DNA from: Candidatus Binatus sp.
Lineage (GTDB): Bacteria > Desulfobacterota > Binatia > Binatales > Binataceae
Assembly: GCF_036567905.1 (NCBI RefSeq)
Contig: NZ_DATCTO010000090.1
Span: 1-38,209, forward strand
Length of the DNA: 38,209 bases
Reading direction: 5' to 3'
The notes below the pieces were generated by a model. The model ran no database searches, was not told the DNA's origin, and was given only the letters and a program-made list of their open reading frames with translations. Made by a program: the position numbers and the translations under genes. Positions 1 through 6,548 of this stretch are shown here, in pieces. Numbering within the stretch: the first letter of the stretch is position 1; each line of letters begins with the position of its first letter.

Positions 1-74
1 TCGGTCTTTGCCCCGGCCTCGTGTTCGCGCAGCACCCCGATGATCTGCTCCTCGCTGAAGCGACTCCCTTTCAT
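1..74 (-). CDS. IS3-family transposase OrfA, N-terminal fragment cut by the window edge
   Basis: The minus strand from 74 reads MKGSRFSEEQIIGVLREHEA followed by GAKT and then leaves the window. This is the characteristic N-terminus of the OrfA (helix-turn-helix, DNA-binding) protein of IS3-family elements, the first of the two frames that normally form the OrfAB transposase. Only about 24 codons are visible. A purine-rich ribosome-binding site (AAAAGGAGACGG) lies just upstream of the ATG, so the start is well supported. Whether the rest of the element is intact cannot be seen. Family recognition rests on the motif alone. Confidence 0.75.
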   Translation of the reverse strand, partial: MKGSRFSEEQIIGVLREHEAGAKT

Positions 75-134
75 TGTCCGTCTCCTTTTCAGGCGACGGA
101 CTCTACCTCATTTCGGCTGAGTTTTCGGGGTGCA
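75..134 (-). mobile_element. Probable terminal segment of the IS3-family element
   Basis: The stretch between the OrfA start and about position 134 looks like the left end of the insertion sequence. Read on the minus strand it begins TGCACCCCGAAAACTCAG, and IS3-family ends typically start with TG. The other end is outside the window, so the inverted repeat and the target duplication cannot be confirmed. The exact boundary is a guess to within several bases. Confidence 0.4.
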
Positions 135-217
135 GGCCACGATGGTTCGCGTTAGAAATCACGCCGGTCGCATTTTCAAAGTACTGAACGAATTCATCCT
201 GGCGCGAAGCGAGGGCG

Positions 218-904
218 ATGGCACGGCGCTACTTTACTCCGCGATTCTTCGAATTTTTCGAGGAACTGAGCCGCAACAACAATCGCGACTGGTTTGCGCA
301 GAACAAGCCGCGCTACGAGCGCGAGGTGCGCGAGCCGATGCTCGCATTCATCGCTGATTTCGGGCCGCGGCTGCGAAAGATCAGCGCGCGCTACGTCGCC
401 GATCCGCGCCCGGCGGCCGGCTCGATGATGCGCATCCATCGCAATCTGCGCTTCTCGCGCGACAAGGCGCCGTATCATACCAACGCGGCCGCGGCGTTCG
501 GTCATCGCGACGGGAAGCGCTTCGACTCGCCGTCGTTCTACCTGTCGCTTTCGCCCGCGGAGGCTTTCGCCGGCGTCGGTGTATGGCATCCGCACGCGGA
601 CATGGTCGCCAAGATTCGCGACGCGATCGTCGCGCGGCCCGCGAAATGGAAGAGCGCCGTCAACGACCGTAGATTCAGGGCGCGATTCGAAATGGCAGGC
701 GACATGCTGTCGCGCCCGCCGAAAGGCTACGACGCCAACCATCCGTTGATCGAGGATCTCAAGCGCAAGGACTTCATCGGCGGCACGCAGTTCACGCGCA
801 ACGAAGTCTGCTCGGCAGAGTTCATGGGTTTATTTTCCAGCGCGTGCGCGTCGGCAGCGCCGTTCATGAAGTTTCTAACCGAGGCGCTGGGGCTCAAGTG
901 GTGA
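218..904 (+). CDS. DUF2461 family protein (TIGR02453 type)
   Basis: The 228-residue product is a full-length match in pattern to the DUF2461 family: an N-terminal FFEELSRNNNRDWFAQNKPRY stretch, a central RIHRNLRFSRDKAPYHTN motif, and a YLSLSPAEAFAGVGVWHP block. The function of the family is not established, and no catalytic chemistry can be assigned. The start at 218 is supported by a GCGAGGGCG stretch immediately upstream. It lies just inside an insertion-sequence end and appears transcribed alone. A repeat-bearing gap follows it. Family assignment is confident; any role is unknown. Confidence 0.85.
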   Translation: MARRYFTPRFFEFFEELSRNNNRDWFAQNKPRYEREVREPMLAFIADFGPRLRKISARYVADPRPAAGSMMRIHRNLRFSRDKAPYHTNAAAAFGHRDGKRFDSPSFYLSLSPAEAFAGVGVWHPHADMVAKIRDAIVARPAKWKSAVNDRRFRARFEMAGDMLSRPPKGYDANHPLIEDLKRKDFIGGTQFTRNEVCSAEFMGLFSSACASAAPFMKFLTEALGLKW

Positions 905-913
905 CCGCCCGCC

Positions 914-938
914 CGTGGGCACGGGTAGCCAGTATTAA
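914..938 (-). repeat. REP-like intergenic repeat, inverted copy
   Basis: Read on the minus strand this 25-base unit begins TTAATACTGGC and ends CGTGCCCACG. It matches the unit at 5146-5170 at 20 of 25 positions. It faces the copy at 980-1004, giving a head-to-head pair in the gap after the DUF2461 gene. Confidence 0.5.
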
Positions 939-979
939 GACCCATTTGCAGTGGCCGCGCCCGCCAACGGCGGGCGGCC

Positions 980-1004
980 TTAATGCTGGCCAGCCGTGCC
1001 AACG
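980..1004 (+). repeat. REP-like intergenic repeat, direct copy
   Basis: The unit begins TTAATGCTGGCC and ends CGTGCCAACG. It matches the 25-base unit at 5146-5170 at 22 of 25 positions. It sits between convergent genes (DUF2461 and dacA), outside coding sequence. Confidence 0.6.
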
Positions 1005-1018
1005 GCCCTTAATACCGG

Positions 1019-1039
1019 GTGCAGGGGTCACCCCTGCAC
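1019..1039. repeat. Perfect hairpin beside the REP-like repeat
   Basis: GTGCAGGGG, three bases, then CCCCTGCAC form a perfect 9-base-pair stem. It is followed at 1039-1048 by CGTTGGCACG, the reverse complement of the repeat's tail. A shorter hairpin of the same GCAGGG/CCCTGC type occurs at 5126-5142 beside the second repeat locus. It could act as a bidirectional transcription end between the convergent genes, although it has no T-run. Confidence 0.55.
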
Positions 1040-1111
1040 GTTGGCACGAGACAAGCGACCTGCGCGACGCGAAAGCGCTTCTCGAAGAATTGGAAGCGTA
1101 GCGCGTTGCGC

Positions 1112-2359
1112 TTACAGGATGCGGCGGAGCTTCTGACCCAGGCGGCCGAACAATCCGGCGCGAGCCACGCCCGCTTTGGTTACGATTGGAATCCCCGCTT
1201 GCGGCTTGCCGTTGAGTAGAACCGCAAGATCGCCAACCGCCACGCCGGGTTGAACCGGCGCTTCCAGGTACCTTGCCGCGGGCTCGAATTGGACCGTGAC
1301 CTTGCTCTCTTCGCCGCGCCCGAGCGTGAACACCGCAGCGCCCTGGGGCCCGATCGCCACCGCCTCGGCGACGCCGTCGCGCACCGGTATCGCCGCGGGT
1401 ATCGCCTTGCTCAAATCGGGCCGGTAGCTGACAAAAGCGCGAAACGCCCAATCAATCAGTTTCTCGGTTTCGGTGCGGCGCCGCGCCGCGCTCGGCGCGC
1501 CCATCACGGCCGACAGCAGATTCATCCCGTTCGATGATGCCGACGCGACCAGGTGATAGCCCGCCTCGTTGACGTGGCCGGTCTTTATCCCGTTGACGCG
1601 CTTGTCGTAGAACAGCAGCGTGTTGAAGTTGGGTTGCTTGATCTTGTCGAACGCGAATTCCTTGTCCGAGGTGTACTTGAGCGCCTCCGGATGATGCCGC
1701 ACGAGCGAGTGTGCAAGCGCCACCATGTCGGCCGCGGTGGTGAACTCGCCTGGCGCCGGCAACCCGTCGGGGTTTTCGAAGTGAGTCTCGATGAGCCCGA
1801 TCTCCCTGGCCTTGTCGTTCATCATCTGCGTGAACGCGTCGGTGCTGCCGCCGAGGTATTCCGCCAGCGCCACCGCCGCGTCGTTGCCCGACGATACCAT
1901 CAGGCCATACAGGAGGTCGTTCACGGCGACCTTTTGTCCCACGCCGAGAAACATCCGCGAGACGGTATCGTCCATCGAGAGCCGCCACGCCTTTTCGCTG
2001 ATCGTGACGTCGGTGGCCGGGATGATCTTGCCCGCCTTCAGCGCGTCGAGGGTCAGGTAGAACGTCATGATCTTGGCGAGGCTGGCGGGTTGCATCTTCT
2101 GATGTTCGTTGAATGCGTACAGCACCGCGCCGGTGTCGCCATCGATCATCATGGCGGCCTTTGCGTCGAGCGCGAACGGAGCCGGTCTGTCGCCGAGCAC
2201 GTGAATCGCGGTCAACGGAACCGCGGGCGCCTGTTCTTCGGCGTGCTTCGATGCGGTTGGATGGCGGTGAATCACCCTTGCAAAGGACGGAGTGGAACTT
2301 GCCGCCGCGATCGCGATCGCCGCAAACGCAATCGCCTTCGAAATTGATTTTTTCCGCAC
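1112..2359 (-). CDS. dacA: D-alanyl-D-alanine carboxypeptidase (class A/C low-molecular-weight PBP, DacA type)
   Basis: Penicillin-binding protein that removes the terminal D-Ala from peptidoglycan stem peptides in the periplasm. All three active-site motifs of the serine peptidase S11 family are present: SLAK at 93-96, SGN at 157-159 and KTG at 259-261. A cleavable signal peptide covers about residues 1-27 (ending SFA). The region after about 310 fits the beta-rich PBP5 C-terminal domain, and the last basic residues (GQKLRRIL) could form the amphipathic membrane anchor usual in PBP5/6. The start is a GTG preceded by GGAGGG at good spacing. The gene is divergent from the glycosyltransferase gene at 2512. 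The symbol is by family, since paralogues dacA/C/D cannot be told apart here. Confidence 0.93.
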   Translation of the reverse strand: MRKKSISKAIAFAAIAIAAASSTPSFARVIHRHPTASKHAEEQAPAVPLTAIHVLGDRPAPFALDAKAAMMIDGDTGAVLYAFNEHQKMQPASLAKIMTFYLTLDALKAGKIIPATDVTISEKAWRLSMDDTVSRMFLGVGQKVAVNDLLYGLMVSSGNDAAVALAEYLGGSTDAFTQMMNDKAREIGLIETHFENPDGLPAPGEFTTAADMVALAHSLVRHHPEALKYTSDKEFAFDKIKQPNFNTLLFYDKRVNGIKTGHVNEAGYHLVASASSNGMNLLSAVMGAPSAARRRTETEKLIDWAFRAFVSYRPDLSKAIPAAIPVRDGVAEAVAIGPQGAAVFTLGRGEESKVTVQFEPAARYLEAPVQPGVAVGDLAVLLNGKPQAGIPIVTKAGVARAGLFGRLGQKLRRIL

Positions 2360-2511
2360 GCCCGTCGCCCTCCGCCTCAGCAGATTTTACTCCGCGAGCG
2401 TGCGGCGCGCGACGTTGGCGGGCAAGCCGGCCGGGATCACCCAATAGCGATCATCGGCAATCGGGCATATTCCCTTTTCACGCGTTCGAGCATAAAGGAA
2501 ACTGAGCCCGA

Positions 2512-3822
2512 ATGGACGTTTCAGTAATTTTGCCGGTCGTGAACGAGGCCGAAAACCTCAGCGCTTTGATCCCCAGGCTCATCGCGTTGCTCGACCGCGA
2601 GCGGCTCACTCACGAGATCGTGGTGGTGGACGGCGAGTCCAGCGACGGCACGCGTGAAACGGCGGAAGCGCTCGGCGCGCGAGTCGTTGCGGAACGCCGG
2701 CGCGGATACGCGGGCGCGTTGGAGACGGGGATTGCCGAGGCGCGCGGCGACTACCTGCTTACGCTCGACGCCGACCAGTCGCACGATCCCGATTTCATCG
2801 TCAAGATGTGGCGGGCCCGAACCCGCGCTGACATCGTGATCGCGTCCCGCTACGCGGTCGGCGGCGTTGCCTACTCGGGCTTCGTTCGCCGTTTTACGAG
2901 TTGGCTGCTGAACGTCGTGTTGCGGCGGGTGCTCTCGATGCCGGTGCGCGACCTGTCCAGCGGATATCGCCTGTACCGGCGTGAGGTGTTGGCGAACCTC
3001 GAACTCACGGCCACGAATTTCGAGGTGGTCGAGGAAATTCTGGTCAAAGCCTACGCCAGCGGATTCAGCATCGTCGAAGTTCCGTTCACCTATTTTCCGC
3101 GCGGCGCGGGCCGCTCGCACGCGAAGCTGGTCAGCTTCGGATGGAAAATCCTGCGTTCTTCGCTGCCGCTGTGGAAAATCCGCAACTCGCTTAAGTCCGC
3201 CGACTACGACGAACGCGCCTTCTACAGCCTGATTCCCCCGCAGCGCTACTGGCAACGCCGCCGCCATCGCATCACCGTGCTATGGGCGCGCGGCGTGGGC
3301 CGCGTGCTCGACGCAGGATGCGGTTCCAGTCTGATCGTGCAGAGCCTCAACAACGTGATCGGCATGGACTACAACTACGCCAAGCTCCGCTTTCTGCGCC
3401 GCTACGAAATTCCGCTGGTCAACGGCTCCGCCTTCGCGCTGCCGTTCAAGGACGAATCGTTCGATTGCGTGATCAGTTCGCAGGTTATCGAGCATATTCC
3501 ATTCGACGAGTCGATTTTCAGCGAGATCCGCCGGGTGCTCCGCAGCGGTGGCCGGCTAATCCTCGGCACGCCCGACTATGCGACGATCGGATGGCGGATT
3601 ATCGAACCGATCTACGGCTTCCTGATGCCCGGCGGATACAAGGACGAGCACATCACGCATTACACGCTGGACCGGCTCCGCGAGATCCTTGCCCGCCACG
3701 GAATCGTGATCGAGGAGATCGCCTACATCGTGCGCAGCGAGCTGATTCTCCGATGCCGCAAGGTTGAACTCGAAGATCGCGCGCCCAGCGACGTCGCCGC
3801 GGTTGGCTCGACGACGGCCTGA
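2512..3822 (+). CDS. GT2 glycosyltransferase fused to a class I SAM-dependent methyltransferase
   Basis: Two enzymes in one 436-residue chain. Residues 1 to about 225 form a GT-A, family 2 transferase of the dolichyl/polyprenyl-phosphate-mannosyltransferase type. It has the N-terminal VSVILPVVNEAENL strand, VVVDGESSDGT, a DAD metal-binding motif at 86-88 and a conserved DLSSGYRLYRREVL loop. Residues from about 240 to 415 form a Methyltransf_11-type domain with motif I VLDAGCGSS at 265-273, then ISSQVIEHIP and RVLRSGGRLILGTPDY. No C-terminal membrane segments are visible, unlike many Dpm-type enzymes. An AAGGAA ribosome-binding site precedes the ATG. Likely builds or modifies a lipid-linked or surface glycan; the acceptor and methyl target cannot be read from sequence. 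Confidence 0.88.
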   Translation: MDVSVILPVVNEAENLSALIPRLIALLDRERLTHEIVVVDGESSDGTRETAEALGARVVAERRRGYAGALETGIAEARGDYLLTLDADQSHDPDFIVKMWRARTRADIVIASRYAVGGVAYSGFVRRFTSWLLNVVLRRVLSMPVRDLSSGYRLYRREVLANLELTATNFEVVEEILVKAYASGFSIVEVPFTYFPRGAGRSHAKLVSFGWKILRSSLPLWKIRNSLKSADYDERAFYSLIPPQRYWQRRRHRITVLWARGVGRVLDAGCGSSLIVQSLNNVIGMDYNYAKLRFLRRYEIPLVNGSAFALPFKDESFDCVISSQVIEHIPFDESIFSEIRRVLRSGGRLILGTPDYATIGWRIIEPIYGFLMPGGYKDEHITHYTLDRLREILARHGIVIEEIAYIVRSELILRCRKVELEDRAPSDVAAVGSTTA

Positions 3823-3843
3823 AATCGGGGAGAGAATCCTGAG

Positions 3844-4281
3844 ATGACAGAGCATCGCATCTTGAGACTTGCCGGGAGTGGGGCGCTGGCTTTTATCGTG
3901 GCGACCGCAATCTGCACAACCTCGTGCTTGAGCAAGCAGCCGCAATCGCCGCGGCTGAATCTGGCAAGCATGCAGCTATCGCCCGCCGCACCAGGCAGTT
4001 GCGAGATCGATGCGGTCAAGATGTGCCAGGACACGGGAGGGCTTGCGTCGCCGGCGCCGTCGTCGCAGCCAGCAACGATGCCGATGGCGAGTTCATACGT
4101 GCCGCCCAGCGCTCCCGAGTCAGTCGAATTTCAGATTCCGATGGGCCAGGCTATCGAGCTGATGTGCTATTACAATCCGCAGCACAACTCGATCTATCGG
4201 GCCGATGCGACCGCGCAGTCCGCGCTGACCAGGAACTCCGTCGAGTACATGAAGCAGCGGGGATTCTGCGTTAACAAGTAA
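3844..4281 (+). CDS. Small Cys-containing putative lipoprotein, function unknown
   Basis: A 145-residue product with a hydrophobic N-terminus (about residues 10-24) ending TTSC at Cys28. The lipobox is imperfect because Thr stands at position -3. A Pro/Ser/Ala-rich low-complexity stretch (about 65-92) follows, then a short C-terminal domain. Four cysteines remain after the possible cleavage site (53, 61, 108, 142), which would suit two disulfides in an exported protein. GGGGAGAG upstream of the ATG supports the start. It lies 21 bases after the glycosyltransferase-methyltransferase gene and 38 before the hydrolase, all on the plus strand. I do not recognise a family. Confidence 0.65.
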   Translation: MTEHRILRLAGSGALAFIVATAICTTSCLSKQPQSPRLNLASMQLSPAAPGSCEIDAVKMCQDTGGLASPAPSSQPATMPMASSYVPPSAPESVEFQIPMGQAIELMCYYNPQHNSIYRADATAQSALTRNSVEYMKQRGFCVNK

Positions 4282-4319
4282 AGCGGGCGGCCATTGGCGT
4301 TGCCGGAAAGGAGATCGAA

Positions 4320-5135
4320 ATGCCAAAGACTCAAGTCGGCGAAGTGAGCCTCAACTACGACGTCGCCGGCAACGGCGAGCCGATCCTGATGATCATGGGT
4401 CTCGGCGCCAGTTCAGCGGCGTGGGATCCCAAGCTTGTAGCCGAACTCGCGCGCACGTTTCGCGTGATCACGTTCGACAATCGCGGTACCGGGCAGAGCG
4501 ACAAGCCTGACGCGCCGTATTCGATCGAGATGTTTGCCGACGACGCAGCCGGGCTGCTCGGCAAGCTCGAAGTTTCGCGGGCGCACATCTTTGGCGTCTC
4601 GATGGGCGGGATGATCGCACAGGAGTTCGCGCTGCGGCATCCGGGTCGAACGGCGACGCTCACGCTTGGATGCACCACGGCGGGTGGCACGCACGCCGTG
4701 CCGCCGCCGCTCGAATCGTTGAAAATTCTGACCGCGCCGCGCGAGGGGGTTGCGCCGGAGGCAGTGGTTCGGCGCTCATGGCCGCTCACCTACACGCCAA
4801 AGTACATCGCGGAGAATCGCGCGGTGCTCGAGGCCGCGATTGCGCGCCTGCTCAAGCATCCGACGCCGCCGTTTGCATTCCAACGCCAACTCGAAGGGAC
4901 CTATACGCTCAAAACGTTTGACCGCCTGCCGCAAATCAAGGCGCCGACGCTGGTCGTGACCGGCGCCGACGACGTGCTGATCCCGGCGAAGAACTCCGAG
5001 ATAATCGCGGCGCAGATACCCGGCGCGAAACTACACATCATCGCGGGCGTGGGACACGCATTCATGGACGAGGGCCGCGACGCATTCCTGGAAGTTTTTT
5101 TGCCGTTCGTAAAATCGCATCCAATGCAGGGGTAA
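4320..5135 (+). CDS. Alpha/beta-fold hydrolase
   Basis: A 271-residue cytoplasmic alpha/beta hydrolase of the epoxide-hydrolase, 3-oxoadipate enol-lactonase and haloperoxidase-like superfamily. The nucleophile elbow is GVSMGG with Ser94, the acid is in TGADD near Asp218, and the catalytic histidine is His246 in GVGHAF. The oxyanion-hole region is GLGASSAAWD and the DNRGTGQSD signature is intact. There is no signal peptide. The start has a strong GGAAAGGAG site. Substrate cannot be deduced; the fold also includes C-C hydrolases and esterases. The stop codon lies inside the small hairpin that begins the second repeat locus. Confidence 0.9.
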   Translation: MPKTQVGEVSLNYDVAGNGEPILMIMGLGASSAAWDPKLVAELARTFRVITFDNRGTGQSDKPDAPYSIEMFADDAAGLLGKLEVSRAHIFGVSMGGMIAQEFALRHPGRTATLTLGCTTAGGTHAVPPPLESLKILTAPREGVAPEAVVRRSWPLTYTPKYIAENRAVLEAAIARLLKHPTPPFAFQRQLEGTYTLKTFDRLPQIKAPTLVVTGADDVLIPAKNSEIIAAQIPGAKLHIIAGVGHAFMDEGRDAFLEVFLPFVKSHPMQG

Positions 5136-5145
5136 TCCCTGCGAA

Positions 5146-5170
5146 TTAATACTGGCCCGTCGTGCCAACG
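5146..5170 (+). repeat. REP-like intergenic repeat, reference copy
   Basis: The unit begins TTAATACTGGCCC and ends CGTGCCAACG. It lies 10 bases after the hydrolase stop and is followed by another stem (ACCGCGC 5171-5177 with GCGCGGT 5189-5195). It matches the copies at 980-1004 (22 of 25) and 914-938 (20 of 25). Confidence 0.6.
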
Positions 5171-5208
5171 ACCGCGCTCCGTTGTCGCGCGCGGTCCCTG
5201 CCAATGGC

Positions 5209-5233
5209 TTAATACTGCGCTGCCGTCGCCACG
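5209..5233 (+). repeat. REP-like intergenic repeat, diverged copy
   Basis: Begins TTAATACTG and ends GCCACG, matching the copy at 5146-5170 at 18 of 25 positions. It lies in tandem with that copy, 38 bases further on, just before the ligase remnant. Confidence 0.4.
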
Positions 5234-5277
5234 GCCGGCGCTTGCGCGGGGGGCCGCGGGCAGCCTTAATCTCGTAC

Positions 5278-5945
5278 GTGCCCTCGTTTTACGACTTCGC
5301 AATCGTCTGCCAGTCGCTCGGGCAGACGCAGAGCCGGCTTCAGATGGCCGAGACGGTAGGCACATTTCTGGCCAAACTCGACATCGATGAAGCGGAAGTC
5401 GCGGCGCGATTCATGGTCGGCCGCACGGTCGCGCCGGGCGAGGAGAAGCGCATCCAGATAAGCGGCCGCGCAATCTGGAAAATCGTCGCGGAGATGACAG
5501 ACAGCGCAGACCAGGGCGAAGACATCTTTGCCGCCGCGGCAGACTTCGGCGAGGCGATCGAGATGACGCTCAAGCTTCGCGCGGCCGACCCTGAACCCAC
5601 GCTTACGATTCGTGAGCTCAACGAAAAATTCGCCGAGATCGCCGCTATCGAGGGGCGCCACGCGCGCCAGCGCAAGCTCGACGCGCTGCGCGAGCTGTTC
5701 GCGCGCGCATCGGCATTCGAAGCCGGGTACATCGCGAAGATTCTGATCGGCCAGATGCGCCACGGGATGAGCCAGGCACTGATGCTCGAGGCGATCGCCC
5801 GGATGAGCGCGCGGCCGGTCAGCGAAGTTCGCCGGATTCACCTGCGGGAGGCTGACCTCGGCCGGGTGGTGCGAATCGTCCTGGGTCGCACGGCGCCATG
5901 AGCGTTCGCCCCGAGGCCGTCGTCGAGGTTGCGTACATTGATATG
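5278..5945 (+). pseudogene. ATP-dependent DNA ligase remnant: N-terminal domain plus a C-terminal scrap, catalytic core deleted
   Basis: From a GTG at 5278 to the stop at 5901 the frame encodes about 207 residues that follow the DNA_ligase_A_N domain. They include SRLQMAETVGTFLAKL, RFMVGRTV, KRKLDALRELF-like RQRKLDALRELF, AKILIGQMRHGM and finally HLREADLGRVVRI. The nucleotidyltransferase domain with the KxDG lysine should follow but is absent. In another frame, 5898-5945 encodes VRPEAVVEVAYIDMQ, which resembles the end of the OB-fold domain of the same ligases (typically P-x-VVEVA). The simplest reading is a large internal deletion joining the two ends, so the gene cannot make an active ligase. 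A free-standing N-terminal-domain protein is possible but less likely. The upstream open frame to 5182 is repeat sequence. Confidence 0.72.
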
Positions 5946-5975
5946 CAGCATTTCACCGTTTCAGCGCGCCGTGAA

Positions 5976-6194
5976 TCAGTGATGATGATGCTGGACGTGG
6001 TTGGGCTCGTGCGCGTTGCTCAGCGCCATCCCGATAGCTTCCATTTCTGATTGGCCGAAATCCTCGAGCACAAACGCCTCGCCGCCGATGTCGGTTTCGA
6101 CCCGCTCGTAAAGGTCGCAGCACCACCAATCGGGACTCAATTGGCGCGTCCGGATGACGAAGACATTGCCGCAAACCACTTCAACCCGTTCCAT
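5976..6194 (-). CDS. Small protein of unknown function with a His-rich C-terminus
   Basis: A 72-residue product starting MERVEVVCGNVFVIRTRQ, with a DWWCCDLYERVE core, an acidic middle and the tail HVQHHHH. AGGAAGG about nine bases upstream favours the ATG at 6194 over an in-frame GTG at 6203. Codons show strong G/C at third positions, like neighbouring real genes. Three Cys, two adjacent Trp and the terminal His cluster might bind metal, which is only a guess. I do not recognise a family. It converges on the ligase remnant. Confidence 0.55.
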   Translation of the reverse strand: MERVEVVCGNVFVIRTRQLSPDWWCCDLYERVETDIGGEAFVLEDFGQSEMEAIGMALSNAHEPNHVQHHHH

Positions 6195-6203
6195 AAAAGC
6201 CAC

Positions 6204-6548
6204 CTTCCTGATTTGGAATGGCCGCAGGCGCCGGGGGATCCTAAGGTGAAATATTTAGCATAATTGCGTCAGTATTGCTAATGCTCAAAGCGTGAAAGTT
6301 CGCGCGATTGGTGGACTTTTCCGGCGGAGTCGTCTGACGGAATCCGGACGGGAAAGGCGGTGGGTGTCAGGCCTTAAGCGAAGTCGAACAGTCTCGGCGT
6401 CGAGAAAGATCCGGGGTGCCTCGGCTTCGCTCGGGATGACACAAAAAAACGGAGGCAAAAAAAGCGCATGACACAAAAAAGCGCAAGCCGCATCGCGCGC
6501 AGACGTTGCGCCTTGGGGTGAACCGGGTCGTCTTTCATCGAACTGCTC
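6204..6548. other. Gene-free gap with A/T tracts and a common intergenic repeat type
   Basis: No convincing gene is visible. Positions 6380-6445 on the minus strand read GTCATCCCGAGCGAAGC and onward, a dispersed intergenic sequence type often misannotated as short proteins. Next to it three A-runs (6443-6449, 6457-6463, 6475-6480) separate near-repeats of GATGACACAAAAAA and GCATGACACAAAAAA. The gap holds the 3' end of the long minus-strand operon. Confidence 0.5.
6443..6500 (-). terminator. Possible termination region of the BatA/VWA operon
   Basis: On the minus strand, downstream of the gene ending at 6549, short GC-rich stretches (GCGC) are each followed by T-runs of six or seven (6480-6475, 6463-6457, 6449-6443). 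Stems are only four to five base pairs, so this is a weak candidate for intrinsic termination. Confidence 0.3.

Noticed and set aside
1452..2444. A 330-residue open frame overlapping dacA on the same strand
   Set aside because: dacA carries all three catalytic motifs in the other frame; this frame is a shadow.
5182..5277. N-terminal extension of the ligase remnant up to an ATG at 5182
   Set aside because: It crosses the REP-like repeat at 5209-5233 and gives an arginine-rich, non-ligase sequence.
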